A stretch of 6,829 bases of DNA from Clostridia bacterium (GTDB taxonomy: Bacteria > Bacillota_A > Clostridia > Oscillospirales > CAG-272): positions 1 to 6,829 of the forward strand of contig JAGAIH010000381.1 of assembly GCA_017626655.1 (NCBI GenBank), written 5' to 3'. The translations under genes were made by a program, and so were the position numbers. The notes under the pieces were generated by a model. It had not been told where the DNA came from and searched no databases. It saw nothing but the letters and a program-made list of their open reading frames with translations. This document shows, piece after piece, positions 1-5,177 of this stretch (positions are counted from its first letter, which is position 1; every line of letters begins with the position of its first letter).

Positions 1-207
1 CCCGGCATCCAGAGTTCTGTTTTTGTCTCCTTTTACACCGAACAATAGGATTTCTGTAACATTCCTGAAATAGAACCCTACGCCACGACCATCAGGCATT
101 CCGTCTTTTCTCGTTTTTTCCCAAATGATATTCGTCTTATACTCAAAGCCCCATGCCTTCATAACTTCAAGACCTTCGGGGAGGAGAGCGTTGGGAACCC
201 ATAGATA
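1..207 (-). pseudogene. MT-A70-type DNA adenine methyltransferase, 5'-truncated remnant (runs off window)
   Basis: Reading the minus strand from 207 to the window edge gives 69 uninterrupted codons starting YLWVPNALLPEGLEVMKAWG and continuing with a TNIIWEK segment and a GFYFRNVTEILLFGVKG segment. From memory this order (LW-x-x-N, MKAWGF-Y-K, I-W-K, G-x-x-RN-x-TE-x-x-L-x-G-x-x-G) is the middle and C-terminal part of MT-A70 family N6-adenine methyltransferases. The part that should precede it, including the DPPW catalytic motif, is absent: an in-frame TAA lies directly upstream at 208-210 and another at 223-225. The first in-frame ATG is internal (160-162), within the conserved fold, and has no good ribosome-binding site. 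The piece is therefore probably a remnant and not an active enzyme. It sits 40 bases after the dpnI stop, in the same orientation. The family call is fairly sure; the lack of function is inferred, and the C-terminal end is not visible. Confidence 0.7.
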
Positions 208-209
208 TT

Positions 210-274
210 AATGGCAAATTATTTAGATTATTTGTGGCATTTCACTTCTACACTAGTTTTCTATATTTGCCATT
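210..274. repeat. 10-bp perfect inverted repeat around the dpnI stop codon
   Basis: AATGGCAAAT (210-219) and its exact reverse complement ATTTGCCATT (265-274) are separated by 45 bases that include the dpnI stop (248-250). Transcribed from the minus strand it could form a long-looped hairpin at the 3' end of dpnI, but no T-run follows, so it is not a standard terminator. It sits at the junction between dpnI and the truncated methyltransferase, so it may be a scar of rearrangement. In A/T-rich DNA a chance match is also possible. Confidence 0.35.
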
Positions 275-1018
275 TCCTAAGAATTCGATAAAACCTTTAT
301 CTCTAAGCACCTGTAACTGTTGTCTGATTTTTGGCTTCACATTATAGTTTCCCGGGTGTTTCTTCTGCAGCTCCTGCTCAAAAGAATACACATTATCCAA
401 TGAAAAAATTTGCGCGGAAATTCTATTAACACAGTTCAAAACATCAATAATCCAACCACGGCTATTTATATCTTTGATTTCAAGTCTATTACTTATCTTG
501 ACTTTTTCGACTACATGATTGGCATCAATTATTGTTCCGTTAGATATAATTGATATTCTTCCCTGTTCCGGAATTCTTTCTATAATAATGTTACACCCTA
601 CCCAACCGGCACGGTGAGCTGTTTCAGCCAAAGGCTTTCTCTTTTCAATAATGTCAGGCACAAAAAAGTGTTTCGGAATAAATATCAAGTCATTTACAGT
701 ATATTCAGATTTAGAATAACTCATAAACAGAAAATCTGGGTTATTGTTTTCAGTTATTCGCGCTATCATTGTTTCATAGGCACCATCATTGATTTTGCGT
801 CCTAAATTGCCATTTTTACTTTTTAGTTCATATTCGCTATGGCATATAGGGCAGAAAAAATCAGCTACAGGACGATTGTTTTTAAATTGTTCAATATGTA
901 AATGTCCGCATCTCGGACAATACATATTTTGCTTAACCCAATTTTCTGTTAGTATTCTTGCAATCTGTGAATTAGAGTGATAACTTTCAATTTTATTAAC
1001 ATCAAAAAACAGCTTCAT
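248..1018 (-). CDS. dpnI: DpnI-family restriction endonuclease, cuts methylated GATC
   Basis: A 256-residue protein matching pneumococcal DpnI (encoded there by dpnC) along its whole length and of almost the same size. DpnI is a modification-dependent endonuclease that cleaves G-m6A-TC, destroying incoming Dam-methylated DNA. Landmarks fall at the same residue numbers as I recall for DpnI: a zinc-binding set C34/C37 and C56/C59, the PD-(D/E)XK catalytic residues D53, E64 and K66 (NNRPVADF, then EYELKSK), INDGAY at 77-82, RKPLAETAHRAGWVGCNI at 127-144, and a C-terminal winged-helix region (about 183-254, with KIRQQLQVLRDKGFIEF) that reads methylated DNA. The ATG at 1018 is the earliest in-frame start, because a TGA lies three codons upstream. 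Its ribosome-binding site is weak. It lies 52 bases after argS with no terminator or convincing promoter between, so read-through from argS is likely. It is far more A/T-rich than argS, suggesting horizontal transfer. Host DNA must lack GATC adenine methylation. Confidence 0.95.
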   Translation of the reverse strand: MKLFFDVNKIESYHSNSQIARILTENWVKQNMYCPRCGHLHIEQFKNNRPVADFFCPICHSEYELKSKNGNLGRKINDGAYETMIARITENNNPDFLFMSYSKSEYTVNDLIFIPKHFFVPDIIEKRKPLAETAHRAGWVGCNIIIERIPEQGRISIISNGTIIDANHVVEKVKISNRLEIKDINSRGWIIDVLNCVNRISAQIFSLDNVYSFEQELQKKHPGNYNVKPKIRQQLQVLRDKGFIEFLGNGKYRKLV

Positions 1019-1028
1019 ATGCTTTCAT

Positions 1029-1049
1029 CTATTCCATAATTTTCCCCTC
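1029..1049 (-). promoter_or_regulatory. Good ribosome-binding site feeding a two-codon ORF just upstream of dpnI
   Basis: On the minus strand GAGGGG (1049-1044) is followed six bases later by ATG GAA TAG (1037-1029). The dpnI ATG lies ten bases after this stop and has only a weak GAAAG (1026-1022) of its own. The arrangement could limit dpnI translation or make it depend on re-initiation after the two-codon ORF. The sequence is direct observation; the regulatory role is inference. Confidence 0.4.
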
Positions 1050-1070
1050 TGTGGATATACATAACAACAA

Positions 1071-2789
1071 TCAGATCTTCTCAGTCTTCCGCAAACAGAT
1101 CAACCCGAACGCGCTCCCCAAAACGTGCTTGGTCGCCGCGGTCAGCGCCAGTCTGGTAGCCTTTACGCCCTCATCCTCGGCGCCGAAGATGGAGCACTCA
1201 TGGTAGAAGCGGTTGAACGCCGTCGCCACGTCCAGGATGTAACGGGTGATGACCGAGGGCTCGTAGTCGCGGAGCGCCACCCGAACTCTCTCCTCGTACT
1301 GGGACAGAGCCACGCACAGAGCCTTCTCCACGGGGTCGGTCAGGGTGATGCTCTCGATGGACTCCACATCCCCGCCGGCCTTTTCCAGGATGGAGCAGGC
1401 GCGGGCATAGGTGTACTGCACGTAGGGGCCCGTGTTGCCGTCGAAGGACAGAGCGTCCTCCATGTTGAAGTTGATATCCTTGATGCGGTTGTTGGAGAGA
1501 TAGTAGAACACGATGGCGCCCACGCCCACCGCCTCGGCGATGTCGGTACGGCCCTTCAGATCGGGGTTCTTCTCCTCCATGATCTCGGTCACCTTCTCAA
1601 TAGCGGCGGCGAAGAGATCCTTCAGAAGCACCACGTTACCGGTTCTGGTAGCCAGCTTGGCGCCGTTGACCGACACCGTACCGTAAGGCACGTGAACCAA
1701 GCCCTCGTACCAGTCGTAGCCCATCAGCTCCACCACCTTGAACCACTGCTGGAAGTGGAGGATCTGCTGATTGGAGGTGACGTAGATACACTTGTCAAAA
1801 TCGTACATCTCCTTGCGATCCACCGCAGCGGCAATATCGCGGGTGGGATACAGGGAGGAGCCGTCCCGCTTGAGGATCAGGCAAGGAGGCATACCGTACG
1901 CCTCCAAATCCACGATGGACGCGCCGTCATCCAGCTTGAGCAAACCGCAGTCGCGGAGCTTCTGCACCTGGGCAGGCATGAGATCGGTGTAAGCCGACTC
2001 ACCCTTGTAGCTGTCAAAGGAAATATCCAGCTGTTTCAGAGTCACGTCGTTGGCCTTCACGGACTTTTCCACCAGCCAACGCCACAGAGCCAGATTCTCC
2101 TCGTCCCCCTGCTCCATCTTGCAGAACTCGGCGCGGGCCTCGTCAGCCAGAGAAGGATCCTCCGCGATGGCGTTGTTGATGCGGACGTAGAGATCCACCA
2201 GGGCATCCACGCCCCCCTCCTCTACGGTTTGGCGGTCGCCCCACTTCTTGTAGGCCACCATCATCTTGCCGAACTGGGTACCCCAGTCACCGAGGTAGTT
2301 GATGCCCACGCACTTGTAGCCCACGAACTCGTGGAGCTTCTTCAGGGAGTGACCGATCACGGTGGTGCCCAGGTGACCGATGTGGAAGGGCTTGGCCAGA
2401 TTGGGAGAGCAGTAGTCCAGAACCACCGTCTTGCCCTGACCGATATCGGGCGCGCCGTAGCGCTCCTTCTTCTCCAGGATCTCGGGCACCAACTTGTTGG
2501 CCAGATATGCGCCCGACAGGTAAATATTCAGATACCCGTTCACCGCCTCGGCCTTCTCAATGGCCTCCCCGCTCACCAGGGGAGCCAGGGTCGAAGCGAT
2601 CTGCACAGGGGAGCGGCGCAGGGTCTTGGCCAGCTTGAAGCAGGGCAGAGCGATGTCACCCATAGCAGGATCGGGGGGGTATTCCAAAAGCCCCAATACG
2701 TCCTCGGCGGTCATATCGCTCTGGGGGGCGATGGACTTCACACCTTCCAGAATGCCGTCGGCGATCAGAGCCTTGATCTGTATCATCAT
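1071..2789 (-). CDS. argS: Arginyl-tRNA synthetase (class I)
   Basis: Attaches arginine to tRNA(Arg) in the cytoplasm using ATP; essential for translation. With the chosen start it is 572 residues, normal for bacterial ArgRS. The N-terminal additional domain (about 1-110, including KLAKTLRRSPVQIA) is followed by the class I catalytic core: PNLAKPFHIGHLG with the HIGH motif at 136-139, NYLGDWGTQFG at 164-174, and a degenerate KMSK-equivalent loop GAKLATRTG at 376-384, as usual in this family. The DALR anticodon-binding domain follows from about 455 (YVQYTYARACSILEKAG) to the end. A longer reading frame begins at 2840, but that start lies inside the leader hairpin. The ATG at 2787-2789 has AAGGAAG (2804-2798) eight bases upstream and gives the expected N-terminus; the adjacent ATG at 2784-2786 is a possible alternative. 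It has its own promoter and leader, and no terminator separates it from dpnI. Confidence 0.97.
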   Translation of the reverse strand: MMIQIKALIADGILEGVKSIAPQSDMTAEDVLGLLEYPPDPAMGDIALPCFKLAKTLRRSPVQIASTLAPLVSGEAIEKAEAVNGYLNIYLSGAYLANKLVPEILEKKERYGAPDIGQGKTVVLDYCSPNLAKPFHIGHLGTTVIGHSLKKLHEFVGYKCVGINYLGDWGTQFGKMMVAYKKWGDRQTVEEGGVDALVDLYVRINNAIAEDPSLADEARAEFCKMEQGDEENLALWRWLVEKSVKANDVTLKQLDISFDSYKGESAYTDLMPAQVQKLRDCGLLKLDDGASIVDLEAYGMPPCLILKRDGSSLYPTRDIAAAVDRKEMYDFDKCIYVTSNQQILHFQQWFKVVELMGYDWYEGLVHVPYGTVSVNGAKLATRTGNVVLLKDLFAAAIEKVTEIMEEKNPDLKGRTDIAEAVGVGAIVFYYLSNNRIKDINFNMEDALSFDGNTGPYVQYTYARACSILEKAGGDVESIESITLTDPVEKALCVALSQYEERVRVALRDYEPSVITRYILDVATAFNRFYHECSIFGAEDEGVKATRLALTAATKHVLGSAFGLICLRKTEKI

Positions 2790-2797
2790 AACGATTT

Positions 2798-2804
2798 CTT
2801 CCTT
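2798..2804 (-). promoter_or_regulatory. Ribosome-binding site of argS
   Basis: AAGGAAG on the minus strand, eight bases before the ATG at 2789. It decides the start: the longer in-frame start at 2840 has no such site and would put coding sequence across the leader hairpin. Confidence 0.75.
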
Positions 2805-2816
2805 TCGTAGGTCTGT

Positions 2817-2855
2817 GATACCCGCAAATAAGCGCAACAAAAGGATACGGGTACC
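2817..2855 (-). promoter_or_regulatory. Hairpin in the argS 5' leader
   Basis: Minus-strand GGTACCCG (2855-2848) pairs with CGGGTATC (2824-2817), giving an eight-pair stem with one G-T wobble and a 23-base loop. It lies at the very start of the predicted transcript, 12 bases before the ribosome-binding site. The leader (roughly 70 bases) is too short for a T-box, and I see neither a T-box consensus nor an alternative terminator. It may stabilise the mRNA or modulate initiation; no ligand can be named. Confidence 0.45.
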
Positions 2856-2866
2856 GTAACTGATAT

Positions 2867-2895
2867 ATTATATCATATTTTTCTTTATTTTGCAA
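2867..2895 (-). promoter_or_regulatory. Sigma-A type promoter of argS
   Basis: On the minus strand the -35 box TTGCAA (2895-2890) and the perfect -10 box TATAAT (2872-2867) are separated by exactly 17 bases of A/T-rich DNA. The predicted start of transcription is around 2860, giving a leader of about 70 bases. The -35 box lies ten bases past the T-run of the preceding operon's terminator. Confidence 0.85.
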
Positions 2896-2905
2896 GATGT
2901 TTTTC

Positions 2906-2945
2906 AAAAAAACATACCCCACGGAGAAAATTTCCGCAGGGTATG
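2906..2945 (-). terminator. Intrinsic terminator of the sigma/anti-sigma operon
   Basis: Minus-strand CATACCCTGCGGA (2945-2933) pairs with TCCGTGGGGTATG (2925-2913), a 13-pair stem with two wobbles and a seven-base loop, followed directly by seven T (2912-2906). It begins six bases after the stop of the membrane-protein gene and insulates it from argS. Confidence 0.9.
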
Positions 2946-2951
2946 CTCCCA

Positions 2952-3530
2952 TCAGCCTCCCAGGTTGGGATTGCGAACGGGGCCGGGGCCGGGGTTATAG
3001 GTCGGTCCGGGCGGGGTGTTGGGGAGATCGTAATCCCAGTTGAAGCCGGGAAGGTTGGGCGAGGGATCGGGAGCCGTGGGGATATTGGGCGTCGGCACTG
3101 TAGGGGGATCCTGTACCACTCCGCCGGTGAAATACTCGTCGGGATCAAAGAAATCAGAATCCTTTCGGGTCTCCTCATCCTCCGGCTCCCGGGTCGCCTC
3201 CTCGGAGTCGGCCTCACACTCGTATTCACTCTCATAGGGCTCCTCGGTCTCATCGGGCTTCAACAGAGGCGCGATCACCCCATAGATACCGCCCCACAGG
3301 TCCGGCCCGCCCAGAAGGGGCAGCACCGTCACCCCGCCGCAGAGCATGGCCGCCGCCAGACCCAGGGCCAGCACGGTCCGCAGTACGCGGCTTTTCCGCT
3401 TGGGCGCGGGCGCGAACACGGGAACGCCCCCCGCGGCCTCCCCGCAGAAAAAGTCCAGGGACTCGGCCACCAGGGCGTCGTCCACGTTCCCGATGGCTTC
3501 CAATATCTGCACACCGTTCAAGGTCGTCAT
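2952..3530 (-). CDS. Single-pass membrane protein, probable anti-sigma factor with acidic/proline-rich outer tail
   Basis: 192 residues, not matched to a named family. Visible parts: a short N-terminal segment with ILEAIGNVDDALVAESLDF (9-27), resembling the sigma-binding N-terminus I recall from clostridial ECF anti-sigma proteins; a basic patch KRKSR (44-48); one hydrophobic helix (about 49-73, VLRTVLALGLAAAMLCGGV); a Glu/Asp-rich stretch (93-132); and a Pro/Asn/Gly-rich tail (141-192, e.g. PTVPTPNIPTAPDPSPNLPG). The basic patch before the helix predicts the N-terminus inside and the acidic and proline parts outside the cell. Its ATG overlaps the stop of the sigma gene (ATGA), implying translational coupling, and a terminator follows six bases after its stop. 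The likely role is holding the sigma factor at the membrane until an envelope signal arrives; no zinc-binding HxxxCxxC anti-sigma motif is seen. The function rests mainly on position and topology. Confidence 0.7.
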   Translation of the reverse strand: MTTLNGVQILEAIGNVDDALVAESLDFFCGEAAGGVPVFAPAPKRKSRVLRTVLALGLAAAMLCGGVTVLPLLGGPDLWGGIYGVIAPLLKPDETEEPYESEYECEADSEEATREPEDEETRKDSDFFDPDEYFTGGVVQDPPTVPTPNIPTAPDPSPNLPGFNWDYDLPNTPPGPTYNPGPGPVRNPNLGG

Positions 3531-4069
3531 ACCGTCACCCCCCTGTCAGCCAAAAAGTCCCGCAACTCCTCGCGGATGCGGAGGAGCCTCACCGCCGCGG
3601 TGTTGGGGTTGATCCCCATCTTCTCGGCCAGTCCCTTCACCGACTGCCCGTGCCAGTACCGCCCCATGAACAGGAGCCGATCCTCCCGCTCCAGGCCCCG
3701 CAAAAACTCCGAAATCAGCTCGGAGAGCCCCTCGGCCCGCTCCTCGGGGATGGACAGCACCCCCTCCAGCTCCTCCAGAGACAGAGTCATGTCCCGATCC
3801 CGCCGCTTGGCCCTGCGCTCGCGCAGACGGTTGATGGACAGATTGCGGGTGATGCGGCAGAGGAATGCCCGCAGGATGGCAGGCCGCTGGGGTGGGATGC
3901 TCCGCCAGGTCTGGAGCCAGGTGTCGCTGACGCACTCCTCGGCGTCCATGCGGTCCCGCAGGATGTCCATGGACACCTGCATACACACCCCGCCATACCG
4001 CTTGGCTGTCTCCTCGATGGCCAGCTCGTCACGGGCAAAATACAATTCAATGATCTGATGATCCTCCAC
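3527..4069 (-). CDS. RNA polymerase sigma factor, sigma-70 family, ECF type
   Basis: A 180-residue, two-domain ECF-like sigma factor that redirects RNA polymerase to a small regulon. Region 2 spans about 10-85 and includes MDAEECVSDTWLQTWRSIPP (41-60) and the core-binding/-10 recognition end AFLCRITRNLSINRLRERR (68-86). An acidic linker follows (98-115), then region 4 (about 118-172) with LEREDRLLFMGRYWHGQSVK and a helix-turn-helix, GLAEKMGINPNTAAVRLLRI (146-165), that would read the -35 box. There is no region 1.1 or 3, as expected for ECF factors. The start is GTG (4067-4069) with AAGGAGA five bases upstream. An extended -10 promoter precedes it, and the membrane-protein gene overlaps its stop. 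The ECF subgroup and target genes cannot be told from sequence; a regulated target elsewhere in the genome is expected. No obvious autoregulated ECF promoter was recognised upstream. Confidence 0.92.
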   Translation of the reverse strand: MEDHQIIELYFARDELAIEETAKRYGGVCMQVSMDILRDRMDAEECVSDTWLQTWRSIPPQRPAILRAFLCRITRNLSINRLRERRAKRRDRDMTLSLEELEGVLSIPEERAEGLSELISEFLRGLEREDRLLFMGRYWHGQSVKGLAEKMGINPNTAAVRLLRIREELRDFLADRGVTV

Positions 4070-4102
4070 GGTGTTCTCCTTTCACTGGTTCCTTCGGTCC
4101 CT

Positions 4103-4111
4103 ATCATACCA
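4103..4111 (-). promoter_or_regulatory. Extended -10 promoter of the sigma-factor operon
   Basis: Minus-strand TGG-TATGAT (4111-4103) is an extended -10 element (TGn followed by a five-of-six match to TATAAT). No good -35 box lies 16-18 bases upstream, consistent with an extended -10 promoter. The predicted leader is about 27 bases and contains the AAGGAGA ribosome-binding site. This suggests basal transcription by the housekeeping sigma. Confidence 0.55.
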
Positions 4112-4275
4112 CAAAAAGGGGCGGGACCGCGCAAAAGCGGGATATTCGGTCGCCTTTTGGGACGATCGGTAGCCCTTCACCTTATAAGACACCAAAAAAA
4201 GCGAAATATTACAGGGATCCTGAAAATTTTTCAAAAAACGTGAAATATTTTTGCGTAACGGTCCGGGAAAGGTTC
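4112..4275. other. Intergenic stretch upstream of the sigma operon, no gene
   Basis: No convincing coding frame on either strand. The part near the promoter is G/C-rich; 4193-4258 is strongly A/T-rich and holds a small odd palindrome TGAAAA-T-TTTTCA (4221-4233) and a near direct repeat, GCGAAATATT (4201-4210) and GTGAAATATT (4240-4249), 39 bases apart. These could be protein-binding sites, but no known operator is recognised. Confidence 0.4.
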
Positions 4276-4319
4276 AAATTTGGGTTTATCGGTCTGACGG
4301 AACAGAACAAAAGTGGGTA

Positions 4320-4370
4320 GGGTGACCCTCATCCACCGCTACGCGGTCCCCCTTCCCCCGAGGGGAAGGT
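4320..4370 (+). repeat. Left inner arm of the palindromic element
   Basis: A 51-base arm that itself contains three small hairpins: GGGT/ACCC, ACCGC-TAC-GCGGT, and CCTTCCCC-CGA-GGGGAAGG. Compared with the right arm, the differences fall in the loops while the stems are unchanged. Confidence 0.8.
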
Positions 4371-4457
4371 ATTCGGCCCGTGTTTTTCGTTAACCATGAA
4401 AATCTATTGGTATCAGTATGTTTTTGGGTATCAGCCAAGGAAAAGGCTGACGCATTG

Positions 4458-4508
4458 ACCTTCCCCTTGGGGAAGGGGGACCGCGATAGCGGTGGATGAG
4501 GGTCACCC
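4458..4508 (-). repeat. Right inner arm of the palindromic element
   Basis: The reverse-complement partner of 4320-4370, also 51 bases. Read on the minus strand it has the same three hairpins, with loop TATC in place of TAC and AA in place of CGA. Paired with the left arm it could form a long cruciform or RNA stem. Confidence 0.8.
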
Positions 4509-4629
4509 AAGAACATACCGATCTGTTCCGTCAAACAGTTCGATAAACCCCAATTTAAAGAGCAACCGAATCATAACATACAGCCTTGTCGATAGGCCCC
4601 CTCTATTGTAAGGCCCCCATCCCCCCACG

Positions 4630-4674
4630 AAAAAAGAGAAGAAGACCGCCCAGATCGCACTCTCCTCCTCTTTT
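4630..4674 (-). terminator. Intrinsic terminator after ybaK
   Basis: Minus-strand AAAAGAGGAGGAGA (4674-4661) pairs with TCTTCTTCTCTTTT (4645-4632), 14 pairs including two wobbles, with a 15-base loop and a T-run to 4630. It lies 20 bases after the ybaK stop and ends the recN-ybaK operon. The stem is weak in G-C pairs at its base, so efficiency may be moderate. The stretch 4557-4629 between it and the palindromic element shows nothing else. Confidence 0.75.
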
Positions 4675-4694
4675 CCCATCAAGAGAGTATCCCC

Positions 4695-5177
4695 TCATCT
4701 CGCCACGTCGATGAGCCTCCCATCCACGAAGCGGACAAGCGCTTCCCTCTCCACAAGCATCTGCGCCCCTCTGATGCCCGCGCTCACCGTGATCCTCTCA
4801 TGCTCCGCGGCGGTGGCGTCAAAATAGGTGGGGAATTTCTTCTTCATACCAATAGGCGAGCAGCCGCCTCGGATGTACCCCGTCAGCCCCAATAGGTCCT
4901 TGACGTGGACCATCTCGATCTTCTTGTTCCCCGTCAGCGCGGCGGCGGCCTTCAGGTCGATCTCCTTGTCCACGGGGATGCAGAACACCAGATGCCCCGT
5001 TTTGTCCCCCTTGGCTACCAGGGTCTTGAAGACCATGGGCAGGGGCACCCCGATCTGGGCGGCGATGTGGGTTCCCGACAGATCGTTCTCGTCCACCTCG
5101 TAGGTCAGCACCTCGTAGGGGATCTTGGCGGCATCCAACTGCCGCATAGCGTTGGTCTTGGGTAATGCTTTACTCAT
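4695..5177 (-). CDS. ybaK: YbaK/EbsC-type Cys-tRNA(Pro) deacylase
   Basis: A 160-residue single-domain protein of the YbaK/ProX aminoacyl-tRNA editing family, of the usual length. These cytosolic proteins hydrolyse mischarged Cys-tRNA(Pro) made by prolyl-tRNA synthetase and so protect translation accuracy. Family marks: the N-terminal KTNAMRQLDAAKIPYEV (7-23), VFKTLVAKGD (49-58) with K51 corresponding to the essential lysine of Haemophilus YbaK, the lysine/nucleotide-handling strand HLVFCIPVDKEIDLK (62-76), and the family signature GYIRGGCSPIGMKK (100-113). The ATG at 5175-5177 overlaps the recN stop (ATGA), with AAGGAT a few bases upstream, so translation is probably coupled to recN. A terminator follows. 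The substrate is taken from the family; related members can differ (Ala-tRNA(Pro)), but the GGCSPIG signature favours the YbaK branch. Confidence 0.93.
   Translation of the reverse strand: MSKALPKTNAMRQLDAAKIPYEVLTYEVDENDLSGTHIAAQIGVPLPMVFKTLVAKGDKTGHLVFCIPVDKEIDLKAAAALTGNKKIEMVHVKDLLGLTGYIRGGCSPIGMKKKFPTYFDATAAEHERITVSAGIRGAQMLVEREALVRFVDGRLIDVAR

Larger units (their letters stand above)
4276..4556. mobile_element. MITE-like palindromic intergenic element with long inverted arms
   Basis: About 281 bases with nested inverted repeats. The outermost pair is AAATTTGGGTTTATCG (4276-4291) and CGATAAACCCCAATTT (4541-4556), 15 of 16 matching. Next is a perfect 12-base pair, TGACGGAACAGA (4295-4306) and TCTGTTCCGTCA (4522-4533). 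Then come 51-base inner arms (4320-4370 and 4458-4508) that are nearly perfect reverse complements. The centre (4371-4457) carries a repeated GGTATCAG (4409-4416, 4427-4434) and a TCAGCC/GGCTGA hairpin (4431-4450). It encodes no transposase, so if mobile it must be moved in trans. No clear target-site duplication is visible. It lies in the space between the ybaK terminator and the sigma-operon promoter. Similar palindromic intergenic elements are common in gut Clostridia as I recall, but I cannot name this family. An 82-codon frame across it is an artefact of the repeat. Confidence 0.75.

Noticed and set aside
1125..2810. 561-codon plus-strand open frame
   Set aside because: It lies wholly antisense to argS, has no recognisable domains and a composition rich in His, Leu, Gly and Val typical of the reverse strand of G+C-rich genes. 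argS itself is unambiguous.
2790..2840. 17-codon N-terminal extension of argS
   Set aside because: The extension would be translated from within the leader hairpin next to the promoter, has no ribosome-binding site and does not match the ArgRS N-terminus. The start at 2789 has AAGGAAG at good spacing.
2790..2870. T-box riboswitch upstream of argS
   Set aside because: The predicted leader is only about 70 bases and shows neither the T-box sequence nor a terminator/antiterminator pair.
2943..4243. Open frames on both strands overlapping the sigma and membrane-protein genes (e.g. 2943-4058 plus, 3546-3986 minus)
   Set aside because: Shadow frames of G+C-rich coding DNA. The sigma factor frame has clear region 2 and region 4 motifs, and the membrane-protein frame has a good helix and an overlapping start.
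4286..4534. 82-codon minus-strand frame across the palindromic element
   Set aside because: It begins in one repeat arm and ends in the other, has no ribosome-binding site and reads low-complexity repeat DNA. Such frames arise by chance inside inverted repeats.
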